The notes under the pieces are model-generated. The model was not told where the DNA came from. It made no database searches and saw nothing but the letters and a program-made list of their open reading frames with translations. A stretch of 64,000 nucleotides of DNA from Mercurialis annua. Lineage: Eukaryota > Streptophyta > Magnoliopsida > Malpighiales > Euphorbiaceae. The stretch covers positions 30,237,879-30,301,878 of the forward strand of contig NC_065571.1 in NCBI RefSeq assembly GCF_937616625.2. Direction: 5' to 3'. This document shows, piece by piece, positions 23,022-33,566 of this stretch (positions are counted from its first letter, which is position 1; the number at the start of each line of letters is the position of its first letter). The translations under genes were made by a program, and so were the position numbers.

Positions 23022-24577
23022 GGTGCAGATATTCTGGAGAAATCCTGCACGAACAGACGATAATAGCCAGCTAACCCCAGAAAACTTCTGATCTCGGTAA
23101 CTGACCTCGGCCTCTGCCAATCCATAACCGCCTCAATCTTCGTCGGATCAACCTTGATCCCATCCTTTGACACCACGTGTCCTAAGAAAGTAACTTGATC
23201 CAGCCATAATTTGCACTTTGAGAACTTAGCATATAGCTGATGCTCACGCAAAGTCTGCAGTATATTCCTCAAGTGGAAATCATCCTCCTCCTCACTCCAA
23301 GAGTAAATCAGTATGCCATCAATAAACACAATAACGAACTGATCTAGAAACGGCTTGAATACCCGATTCATCATATCCATAAACGCTGCTGGTGCGTTAG
23401 TCAACCCAAATGACATGACCCGAAACTCGAAATGCCCATAACGCGTTCTGAAAGCAGTCTTAGGTACATCGACGTCTCGAATCCAAAGTTGATGATACCC
23501 GGATCTCAAGTCAATCTTCCAAAAGCACTTAGCACCCTCCAACTGGTCGAACAAATCATCAATGCGAGGAAGAGGATATATGTTCTTGATAGTAACCTTG
23601 TTTAGCTGCTTGTAGTCGATACACAGCCGAAAAGAACCATCCTTCTTCTTGACAAACAACACAGGAGCACCCCACGGAGAAGTACTCGGTCGGATAAAAC
23701 CACTATCCAGCAATTCCTGTAACTGTTCCTTCAACTCTTTCAGCTCTACAGGAGCCATCCGATATGAAGGTATCGAAATAGGAGTTGTTCCAGGAGCAAC
23801 ATCGATATAGATTTCAATGTCACGATCAGGTGGTAATCCAGGCAACTCCTCTAGAAACACATAAGTGAACTCATTAAATCTCAAAACACTATGCACATCA
23901 CCACTGTCAGCCTCTAAATCACGAACCACCGCTAAGAAATCCTGGAAACCCTTGCCCATCATACTCTTGGCCTTGATCGCCGAAATTAGATTCTTAGGTG
24001 TCTCTTCCTTCTCCTCTTGGAAAGAAAAAGGAATATCACCAGGAATCCCAAATACAACTGACTTCCCTCGACAGTCGATAGAAGCAAAATGGCGTGAAAG
24101 CAAATCCATCCCCAAGATGACATCAAAAGATAACATGTCAAGCATAATCAAATCAACACTAAGATCTCTACCATTTATAACCATAGAACAAGACAGATAA
24201 ACCACGTCCACCACAACACAGTCAGACAAAGGTGTAGATACAGATAAAGGCTCTAACAACCTAGATGGTGTCGCACCCAACTTAGCAGCAAAACTCGAAG
24301 AAACAAAAGATTGGGTTGCAATCGCATCAAATAAGACCAAAGCATCTACAAATAAAATGGGAATAGTACCTTGCACCACGGCATTTGATGCATGAGCATC
24401 TTGAGGAGTCAAAGCAAACACTCTAGCCTAACCTTGTCCCTGCAGCGGTGCCTGAGAAGAACTGTAACTACTCGAGCCTCTACCACCATTTTCATGGCCA
24501 CCAAAACCACGCCCTCCTGAACCACGGCCCCGCTGGACACCAAACGAAGTGGCAGGTTGAGAATACCCTACCGAAGG
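23009..24577 (-). pseudogene. pol: Gag-pol linker, protease and reverse transcriptase of element C
   Basis: The fragment starts in the Gly/Arg-rich end of gag (PATSFG to GRGSGGRGF), truncated at 24577 by satellite. A TAG near 24428 separates it from [18 protein letters not shown]. The protease motif reads [11 protein letters not shown], so the DAG/DTG active-site glycine is replaced (Gly to Ile). Reverse transcriptase holds [40 protein letters not shown] and FIDGILIYS, where the second catalytic Asp of IDD is changed to Gly. A one-base deletion within the SAPLTKL motif near 23021 ends the frame. Both enzymes would be inactive by these substitutions alone. Confidence 0.9.
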
Positions 24578-25165
24578 ACCTTTTAGCAATTTAAGCCAAA
24601 CGTTAAAACATTATGAAACAAATCCAAACATTTCTCCTTTTTAGAGATTTAAGATAAATGTTTACACACGTTACAAAACAAATGCAAACACTTCTCCTTT
24701 TTACAGATTTAAGCCAAACGTTTGAAACGTTACGAAACCAATCCAAACGTTTCTCCTTTTTAAAGAATTAAGGCAAACATTTATAAACGTTACGAAATAA
24801 ATACAAATGGTACGCCTTTTTAGCGATTTAACCAAACGTTTAAATCGTCATGAAACCAATCCAAACGTTTGAAATGTTACGAAATAAATCCAAACGTTTC
24901 ACCTTTTTAGCGATTTACACCAAACGATTAAAACTTTATGAAACAAATCCTAACGTTTCACCTTTTTAATTTTTTATTCCAAACGTTTAAAACGTAACGA
25001 AACAAATCCTAACGTTTTTCCATTTTATTGATTTAAGCAAAACATTTAAAACGTTACCAAAAAAATCCTAACGTTTTCCCTTTTTAGCAATTTAAGCCAA
25101 ACGTTTAAAACGTTTCGAAACAAATGCAAACGATTCTCTTTTTTAGTTATTGAAGCCAAACGTTT
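24578..25165. repeat. Satellite array, middle block
   Basis: Same satellite as the flanking blocks, about 590 bp. The left edge joins the broken gag of element C out of phase. The right edge ends in gccaaaCGTTT, whose last five bases are the target duplication of element F; joining it to 60701 restores a normal monomer. Confidence 0.93.
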
Positions 25166-25701
25166 TGTCACGACCCATTTTCATGAATCGCGACCGGCGC
25201 TAGGGTATGGAAAATGTAGTACCAAAACCCGTAGCTAGCCTTTCATTTAACATATAAACACTTAAACCTGCAGAAAACCAATGCTCGGGGGCAACCGAGA
25301 CTTCAGCCTAAATCTAGCAGTTATAATATTCAACAAATAAAATAACATGCTTTCCAATAATAATATTAATTCGGCTTAACATAAATAAACTAAAATAAAA
25401 TACAGACGTCTAGCCAACTACTGCGGTCTAAGAATAAAATAGTTTGACAGTTTATCAAAAATAAATGGAATCTCCGAGGAAAAGTAAATGCGGAGATCAC
25501 CAGACTCTCTCAGATCATAACCCTGGGAAAAATTGGGAAAACAATGGGGTCAGATATACTGAGATGAGTTTATACCACTATCTACATTTATTAATTGGAA
25601 AACCTTTAAAAACCGTTTAAAACATTTAATAACGATATTACGATTAATAGTTGGAACCCTAATCCACAATTCTAAATATATCCATAATCCAATAAGTCTG
25701 A

Positions 25702-25826
25702 TCCCGAGAGCTAAACTAAACCGAGTTACCACTGACCATACTTTTACCATATCCAGAGTCCCGAGAGCTGAGCTACATCGAGTTACTCTATTTGGTCCCG
25801 AGAGCTATGCTCACACCGAGTTACCA
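25702..25826 (-). repeat. Triplicated motif in element F LTR
   Basis: Three copies of tcccgagagct followed by ccgagttac, beginning near 25702, 25759 and 25796. The same block lies in the other F LTRs (for example near 34163-34290). It occupies the place of the hairpin repeats of A and the minisatellite of D. Confidence 0.7.
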
Positions 25827-27788
25827 CATTTCCATATATACCTTACCCAGATCATTACCGGTGCGCACGCAGTCCTAACGATGTCCATTAGGTAGCGTGT
25901 TCCAACTAAGAGCCATAATATAAAACAGTTCGAAATATACGTACAATATATATATTTAATAGTAAAATAACAATTTACTTAATAAAGCGGTAAATAGTAA
26001 GTACAAACTCACTGCTTGCTAATCCACGTGAATACCGGCAAGCAACTAATCTTGGTTTGCCTCTGAAGCACGAACAGTAGACGGGTCTAGACAAATAAAA
26101 TAACTATTAAAACAGGCCCTAACTTTAGAGAGTACTAGACACCATATAGGACTAGCACAAATTAACACGTCAGAATAAAACAAGCCAGAACACACAAAAA
26201 TACCCAATAGGTAATAAACGTTCAATTAACACAAGTCTATTGAGTTCTCGCTTAAAATTCAATTTATAAATATTATTTAATAATCTTTAAATAATAATTA
26301 AGTTCTAAATAGTGGGTTAGCCAAGTTATCATTAACTACCAAGATAACCTCATTTGTCGGGTGACCCAAGTCTAACCCGACTCAAAACATTTATTAATAT
26401 AATCCTGAGTTTATATTTAGAAAACAATTCAATAAAATAATAATCCATTTTAAAAGCGGAACTCAATAACTTCAATTTCAAGTAACCCAAGTTACAACCC
26501 AAAAACTTAATTAAATAAATCTTATAAAAGTTTAGGGACTAAATTATACTTTAGCCAATTAAGGACTAAACTGTACTTTTGCCAATTTGGGAATAAATTG
26601 TACTTTAACCAATTTGATATCCAAAATCAATTTAATTGCTTTTGTTTATAATTAATACAAAATGTAACTTTACTAATCAAAAACTTAGTTAAATAAGTTT
26701 TTAAAAACATTTAGTGGTCAAATTGTAATTTAGCCAATTTATACCAAATCGAAATTCAAAGTTAAATATAATTACCCGAGTAATTATATTAACTTAATTT
26801 TATAAAAATTAAACGTATAAAATTTATCCATTTAAAATCAAATTCATTATCGAAACAAAAGAAAATAACTTAAAGGACCTAATTAATTCAAACAAAACAT
26901 ATTAACAATCAAAGTGGCAAAAAAACCATCTTCTTCATTCAACTTAAAGGATTCCCGCCCAAGCTCCTCATCAAACACAAGATTAAAGTTACTGCTTCTA
27001 ATCAACAATCAAAAATAATAACCTTTAGCAAGATTAATGACCCAACAGTAGCTAACTCATAATCAACACATAATAACAAACACCCCATAACGAACGGAGA
27101 AAATGACAACCCGAACGAATAACCCATCGCCCAACAAAACTTAGGTAACATAAACATGATTTTTAATTATCAATTAACCGATCCAAAAGGTTTATACACA
27201 TCAAACAAAACAGAAATATAACCACGAGGAAGAAAGGATTCGGCAGTAACAAGTTCAACCAAGAAACAGTTTTATCAAACTTAAAACGGAAACCGTACGG
27301 CGATTGAAAACGAGGTCGATCACGTACCGTTCAACGAAAATGAGGTGGGGAATTGAAGGTATGAGAGTCTAGAATCTCGGGGATCAAACGAAAACAATTT
27401 TGATCTAGAAACGAAAACAAACAAATCAATTAACTGAATGTTGTTCACAAGCCTTAAAACTGAATTCAAACCGAACGATACAACGGCGATGGCTCAAACG
27501 AAGAAGATAACGTACTGTTTCTGATTCCGAAACATTAGAATCGTAGAGGATCGAGTCTATAATCTCTGGGATCAAATGGTTCTTATTTCGATCCAAAAAC
27601 GAAGGAGAACGAATCAGAAAACCGAAGCAATGTTTTAAGCCAAAACATAAAATGAGAGTTGATGAACTCACGATGAACACCAAGGTTTTGAGGACGATTT
27701 GCAGCGTTAAACTTCAGGGAAATGATTGAAATAAGACAGCTAGGGTTAGTGTGTAGTGTGGGGGAATGAATTAGGTTAGAAAGATTGA

Positions 27789-27798
27789 TGTATATAAG
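27789..27798 (-). promoter_or_regulatory. Probable TATA box, left F LTR
   Basis: On the minus strand CTTATATACA lies about 400 bp from the LTR start and directly downstream of the palindrome cluster. The copy in the right LTR is near 60292-60300. The inner LTRs lack this region. Confidence 0.55.
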
Positions 27799-27848
27799 GG
27801 AAGAATTTAGTTTGGATTCGCTGAAATCATGCGAGAAATGGGAGGCTC

Positions 27849-28050
27849 AAGGTCTCGGTTACATTCTCGAACGAGAACAGCCAAATGGCCTTGTTCTCGT
27901 TCGAGAATGCCTGGTCTCGTACGAGACCAGGCACTGAACGAGGTTCTCGTTCGAGAATTCTTGAATTCTCGAACGAGAACAGTCGTGATTCTCAGGTCTC
28001 AAACAAAACCTGAGTCACACGGCAGTGGTTCAACCATTTGGTTGAACCAC
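27849..28050 (-). promoter_or_regulatory. Palindrome cluster in element F U3
   Basis: Repeated TTCTCGTTCGAGAA, TTCTCGAACGAGAA and GGTCTCGTACGAGACC palindromes, then a perfect palindrome at 28025-28050 with arms GTGGTTCAACCA and TGGTTGAACCAC. Present again at about 60350-60550 in the right LTR. Lies between LTR start and TATA box. Confidence 0.7.
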
Positions 28051-28197
28051 GAGTCCAAAGATGTATATTTTTTTTAAAACCGAACCTAAAATGAATAGAA
28101 CCACAAACTATTAAAGAAACTTAAAATACTCCTCAAAACACACCCGGAACCACGTCGGAGATTACCAAAATAATTTAAAATTTTACGGGATATTATA

Positions 28198-28233
28198 TTC
28201 TCCCCAACTAATTATAAATTCGTCCTCGAATTT
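28198..28233 (-). other. Polypurine tract and adjacent inverted repeat, element F
   Basis: Sense AGTTGGGGAGAA (28198-28209) abuts the LTR start, and AAATTCGAGGACGAATTT (28216-28233) lies just upstream. This is the only polypurine tract of the F complex, because units 2 and 3 lack this end. Confidence 0.8.
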
Positions 28234-28315
28234 AACACGATAAGCAATTACCACCAGAACAACACGTAACACAAGTAGAAATCATAAAAGTCACAGAAAA
28301 TCAAGATATCGTACC

Positions 28316-30255
28316 TCACGGAAAAAGAAAAGGATAGTGATTCCGCATATCCGACTCGGTCTCCCAAGTACACTCTTCAACAGAATGATTGCGCCAGAGA
28401 ACTTTGACCATCGGAATCGCCTTGTTCCGCAATTTACGCACTTGCGTATCAACAATCTCAACTGGCTGTTCCTCATAGGACAGCTCTTGGTCAATCTCGA
28501 CACTCTGAGGCACAATCACGTGCGAAGGATCAGAAATGCACTTTATCAACATAGAAACATAAAACACAGGATGCACTAACGACATGTCTGGCGGCAGAAC
28601 CAGATGATAAGCCACAGCTCCAATCCTCTCTGAAATCTCATAAGGACCAATATACCTCGGTGCCAACATTCCCTTGACACCAAAACGAACCACGCCTTTC
28701 ATAGGCGAAACGCGAAGAAACACAAAATCACCAACATGAAACTCAATGTCTTTCCTCTTCGGATCAGCATAACTCTTATGCCGACTAACAGCAGTCTCTA
28801 ACCTCCGTTTGATCAACGGTACCTTCTCTAAGGTAATCTGAATAATCTCAGCTCCCGAGAGTTTACGCTCTCCGACCTCCTCCCAACAGATAGGAGATCT
28901 ACACTTGCGCCCGTACAAAGCCTCATACGGCGCCATCTCGATACTCGCGTGGTAACTGTTGTTGTAAGAAAACTCAATCAGCGGCAAATGAGTATCCCAG
29001 CTACCCTGAAAATCAAGAACACACATCCTGAGCATATCCTCCAACGTCTGAATAGTTCTCTCAGACTGACCGTCAGTCTGAAGATGAAAAGATGTACTGA
29101 AATCCAACCGAGAACCCAAGGATTCCTGTAACGCTTTCCAGAACCTCGAAGTAAACACAAAACCTCTGTCTGAAACAATGGAAACCGGTACACCATGCAA
29201 ACTGACAATCCTGTCGATGTACAACTGAGCCAACCTCGAAGCAGTATACGAAACCTTAATCGGAAGGAAATGAGCTGACTTGGTCATACGGTCAACTATC
29301 ACCCAGATGGAATCGTACCCCTGTCGAGTACATGGTAAGCCAACAACAAAATCCATGGAAATCCACTCCCACTTCCATTCTGGAATAGGTAGTGGCTGCA
29401 GATAGCCAAAAGGTCTCTGATTCTCCAGCTTCAACAGTAGGTACCCTTAAGATCATGGTACATCTTAGTAGAACCCAGATGAACACTATAAGCAGACTTG
29501 TGCGCTTCCTCCAGAATCTGGTCCCTAAAACCATCTGAATCTGGAACACACAATCTTGAACCATGTCTCAGAACACCATCCACAAAAGTGAACTCAGAAT
29601 TTCCATCCTGCTGAACCTCCTCTATGATCCGTTTCAACTGTGGATCCTCAGCTTGTAAAGTTTTGATCCGATCAATCAAAACGGGTTGCACTTGTAACTG
29701 TGCTAACAAACAACCAGCCTGAGAAATCTGAAAACCATAGCCCGAAGCTATCAAACTGTGCCACTCTCTAACCATGGGTCTACACCCAATCTCAGAAATA
29801 TGTGCCAAACTGCCCGAAGACTTGCGACTCAACACATCGGCTACCACATTAGCCTTACCAGGATGGTACTGAATAGTACAGTCGTAGTCTTTCAGCAATT
29901 CTAACCACTTCCTCTGTCTCAAGTTCAATTCTCTCTGATCAAAGATATACTTCAGACTCTTATGATCAGTGAAAATCTCACAAGTAGCACCATATAAATA
30001 ATGCCTCCAGATTTTCAGCGCAAAAACCACAGCTGCCAACTCTAAATCATGAGTAGAGTAATTCACCTCATGCTTCTTCAACTGTCTGGAAGCATAGGCA
30101 ATCACCTGTCCATGCTGCATTAGAACACAACCCAAACCGATCCGAGACGCATCACAATACACTGTGAAACCATCAATTCCAGAAGGCAATGCCAAAACCG
30201 AAACTGTAGTCAAAATCTCCTTGAGCTTTTCAAAGCTTGCCTCGCATTTGTCAGT
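28316..30255 (-). pseudogene. pol: Unit 1 RNase H, integrase and chromodomain
   Basis: Follows the TGA at 30256-30258 in the same frame. RNase [37 protein letters not shown]. The integrase zinc-binding part keeps [15 protein letters not shown], then a deletion of about 67 bp near 29435 removes the stretch that holds CLTCQQV in element C and shifts the frame. The DDE core is readable downstream: [27 protein letters not shown] with 35 residues between the last two catalytic residues. Then GPY/F-like [20 protein letters not shown] and, unique to this unit, an intact chromodomain-like tail ([19 protein letters not shown]) ending in a stop at 28316. Inactive through the stop, the shift and the missing zinc ligands. 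Confidence 0.9.
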
Positions 30256-31695
30256 TCACTCAAACTTAACACCCTTCTGTGTCAGTTTAGTCAACGGTGC
30301 AGATATTCTGGAGAAATCTTGCACGAACCGACGATAGTAGCCAGCTAAACCCAGAAAACTTCTGATCTTGGTAACTGACCTTGGCCTCTGCCAATCCATA
30401 ACCGCCTCAATCTTCTTCGGATCAACCTTGATCCCATCTTTTGACACCACGTGTCCTAGAAAGGTAACCTGATCCAACCAGAACTCACATTTTGAGAACT
30501 TAGCATACAGCTGATGCTCACGCAACGTCTGTGGTATAGTCCTCAAATGGTAAGCATGCTCCTCCTCACTCCGAGAATAGATCAAAATGTCATCAATGAA
30601 AACGATAACGAATTGATCTAAAAACGGCTTGAACACTCTGTTCATCATATCCATAAACAATGCTGGTGCGTTCGTCAGACCAAAGGACATAACCAGAAAC
30701 TCAAAATGTCCATAACGAGTCCGAAAAGCAGTCTTAGGCACATCTGCATCACGGATCCAAAGCTGATGATACCCAGACCTCAAATCAATCTTGGAAAAAA
30801 ACTTTGCACCCTGCAACTGGTCAAACAAATCATCGATGCGAGGAAGAGGATATCTGTTCTTGACAGTAGCCTTGTTCAACTGCCTGTAGTCGATACACGG
30901 TCGAAAGGAACCGTCTTTCTTCTTCACAAACAGAACTGGAGCATCCCATGGAGAAGTACTCGGTCTGATGAACCCGCTATCCAACAATTCTTGTAACTGG
31001 TCCTTCAACTCCTTCAGCTCTGCAGGAGCCATCCGATACGGCGGTATCGAAATCGGAGCTGTACCAGAAACCACATCAATGCAAAACTCAATATCATGAT
31101 CAGGTGGTAATCCAGGAAATTCTTCTGGAAACACATCAGTGAACTCATTCACTATCGGAACACTATGCATATCACCACTCTCAAACTCCAAATCACGAAC
31201 CACATCAAGAAAACCCTGGCAACCCTTGCCTAACATCCGCTTTGCCTTGATGGCGGAAATCAGATTCTTAGGTGTCTCCGCCTTTTCTCCCTGAAAGGAA
31301 AAAGGTAGATCACCTGGAATCCTAAACTCGACTGACTTCCCTCTACAGTCAATAGAAGCATAATGGCGCGACAGCCAATCCATCCCCAAGATGACATCAA
31401 AAGAAAGAACGTCAAGCACAATCAAATCAGCATATAATTCTCTACCCTGAATAACCACTGGACAAGAAGGATAAACGACATCTACTACTACACCTTCAGA
31501 CATAGGTGTAGACACAGCTAGAGGTTCACTTAAAACAGATGGTGCCATACCCAATTTCCCAGCAAAACATGTAAATACAAACGAATGGGTTGCACCCGCA
31601 TCAAATAATACCAAAGCATCAGTAAAGAAAATCGGAATGGTACCTTGCACTACAGCATTTGATGCATGCGCAACTTGAGGAGTAAGAGCAAACAC
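30256..31695 (-). pseudogene. pol: Unit 1 protease and reverse transcriptase
   Basis: Open for 479 codons. Protease: [11 protein letters not shown] near residue 30. Reverse transcriptase: [40 protein letters not shown] and catalytic FIDDILIYS; then [15 protein letters not shown] and [17 protein letters not shown]. Ends at [10 protein letters not shown] where TGG (Trp in element C) has become TGA. Protease and reverse transcriptase catalytic residues look intact, but the stop prevents RNase H and integrase from being made. Upstream the frame is continuous with the zinc-knuckle end of Gag apart from a TAG at 31852-31854. Confidence 0.92.
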
Positions 31696-33219
31696 TCTGG
31701 CCTGACCCTGCGGCTGCTGCTGCGAACTCTGCCCAGTACCATAACTGTTGGAACCTCTACCACCGTTACCACGGCCACAAAAACCTCTACCACCAGAACC
31801 ACGGCCCCGCTGGCCACCAAAAGATGCTGCAGGTTTGGAGTATCCTACAGACTATGTAAACGCAGGTCTCTGCTGCTGATAAGATGATTGCGCCACACTG
31901 GAGTTAGACATCTGCTGCCCAGATGTCGGACACTCCCTGGAAAAATGAGCCGGCTGGCCACAAGAGAAACAACCTCCAGGAGCTAACTGACACTGACCAT
32001 AGTGCGTGCGTCTACAATTCTGGCAGAACGGAATGTTCGATCTACCACTGTACCCGCGTTCTGAACCACGGTTACTCCACTGCTACTAGAGCTGTACGGA
32101 GCACTCCTAGCACTATGCCTCCCTTTGTTGTGAGTACGGCAACTCCCCTTATTGGCCTGAGAAGAGCCATTGTAGTAGTTCCCACTACCATGCCGCACTG
32201 GGGCCTGATGCCCCCCACTAGGAACATCACTCTTTCCCTTCTGATTCTGGAAAGGGTCAGAGATCGTCCCAAACTGAATCAACAAATTCTCCATCCGTCG
32301 AGCACTGTCCACTACCCGAGCAAACTCCATGTCTGCCCCTATCAGCAAAGGAAGAAATTCCGAGCCTAAACCCCTGATATAGCGGTCGTTCACTCGCCCA
32401 CGATCACCCTGTAGATCCGTAGCAAACTTCCCCAAACGGACAAACTTTGTAGTGTAGTCTGTCACTGATCTATCCCCTTTCTTTAAACTTAGTAGCTTTT
32501 CTCTGAAATTCTCAGTAACAGAGAAGGGTAGATAGTAACCTCTGAACCTTGTCACAAAATCAGTCCAAGACAATGTAGCCATCTCTGGCCTGATATTATC
32601 GCGAAACCAGTCCTTAGCTGGACCCTTCAGCGACATCTCCACAAGCATCACTGACTGACGATCAGTAGCTTGAATTCTCTGACTATTGTACTCAAACTCT
32701 TCCAAAAAGTCAAGAGCATCCCCAGTACCATCAAAAGAAGTCGGATTCAACTTTGTGTAGGTAATCACCATCTCTCTCTGTCAGAATGTGACCGACACCA
32801 GCAAGTCCACCCATACCAGCTACAGCACCAGCCTGAGGTTGCTGTTGCTGCGCTAACTGACCCAGTACAGTACACTGATTCTGCAAAAGAGCCTGGTTGT
32901 TCTGCATCTCGACAATCCCAGCCAAGAAAGTAGTGAAGTCGAACGCCTGCATATTCGGTGCCTGTTGCACCCCTGGTGCCTGCTGCACATTCGGCGCCTG
33001 CTGTACATTCGGTGCCTGAACACCTGCTGCACCACGTCCTCTAGCTCCACCTCTACCAGCACCAGCTCCTCTACCTCTGCCAACACCTCTACCCCTACCA
33101 CGTCCAGCATTGGCCGGAACTGGTGGTACATTCTGATCGACTTCCATGGAAATCGCATCATCAGCCACAGCTTCTTGCTCTGCCGCAGCACGAGCACGAG
33201 TACGAACAACATTGTCCAT
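31696..33219 (-). pseudogene. gag: Unit 1 gag
   Basis: Start ATG at 33217-33219, preceded on the sense strand by a pyrimidine-rich tract ending ttaggat. N-terminus: acidic DDAISMEVDQNVPPVP, then a Gly/Arg/Ala repeat region and a QAPNVQQAPN repeat. A frame shift near 32765 separates this from the capsid-like core (FDGTGDALDFLEEFEYNSQ, VEMSLKGPAKDWF, RFRGYYLPFSV, YIRGLGSEF). A second shift near 32000 leads into the zinc-knuckle region, two motifs: C-x2-C-x3-H-x3-C, then CFSCGQPAHFSREC. A TAG at 31852-31854 lies in the GlyArg linker to pol. Non-functional. Confidence 0.88.
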
Positions 33220-33550
33220 ATCCTAAGGATTGAACAAAAAACAATTTAAATAACACATAATTCATACCCAAGTATGAAACAAAACAAGTAACAACTTTGG
33301 ATTTCCCGAGAAATCAACAGCAATTAAAGCATTCACCCAAGTGAAATAAAATTAACATTTAACAGCATCAAATCAACATATAATTATTGACTCGACGCAA
33401 TCCTATTGGTGTAGGCGGAATATTTTAAAAATCAAAAGATGACGTTTTTAAAGACATGACAGAAACCTATATCCGCAGTAGTTCCTAAGACACAACCATA
33501 CTTAACAGAGTAAACACATAGCAAGCAATTGGCCTTGGTTTGAAACCAAA
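33220..33550 (-). other. Unit 1 untranslated leader with conserved pairing motif
   Basis: No gene. The plus strand CCGCAGTAGT at 33473-33482 (sense ACTACTGCGG) is the leader half of the predicted RNA stem; the LTR half is at 33879-33888. The rest is AT-rich. Equivalent leaders lie at 40307-40637 and 47394-47724. Confidence 0.55.
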
Positions 33551-33562
33551 GCTCTGATACCA
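33551..33562 (-). other. Primer-binding site, unit 1
   Basis: Reverse complement of TGGTATCAGAGC, separated by four bases from the LTR edge at 33567. Matches initiator tRNA-Met. Confidence 0.9.
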
Positions 33563-33566
33563 AGTT

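Larger units (their letters stand above)
3679..24577 (-). mobile_element. Element C: Tekay-like Ty3/gypsy element, interrupted and truncated
   Basis: Minus-strand LTR retrotransposon. Its visible parts are a 3' LTR in two pieces (3679-4951 and 10331-11661), the chromodomain and integrase end (11662-12331), and the rest of pol (21528-24577). Element A lies in the LTR and element B in the integrase. The two LTR pieces plus a gap of about 400 bp, judged against the LTR at 25166-28197, give roughly 3 kb, so they are best read as one LTR. On the right the element stops in the gag-pol linker and satellite follows; gag, primer-binding site and 5' LTR are missing. Because of that loss no target duplication can be paired; the five bases before 3679 are tttaa. 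Confidence 0.8.
25166..28197 (-). repeat. Element F left outer LTR (3' LTR, 3,032 bp)
   Basis: Complete LTR in minus orientation. The left end tgtcacgaccc is standard; the right end reads tattata instead of tattaca, so the terminal TG of the sense-strand TGTAAT has become TA. It lacks about 60 bp present in the other F LTRs (after cttaacataaataa near 25390). No gene. Confidence 0.92.

Noticed and set aside
30706..30996. Plus-strand open frames opposite pol and gag, repeated in each unit
   Set aside because: They are antisense shadows of the coding frames, with no motif or start context of their own.
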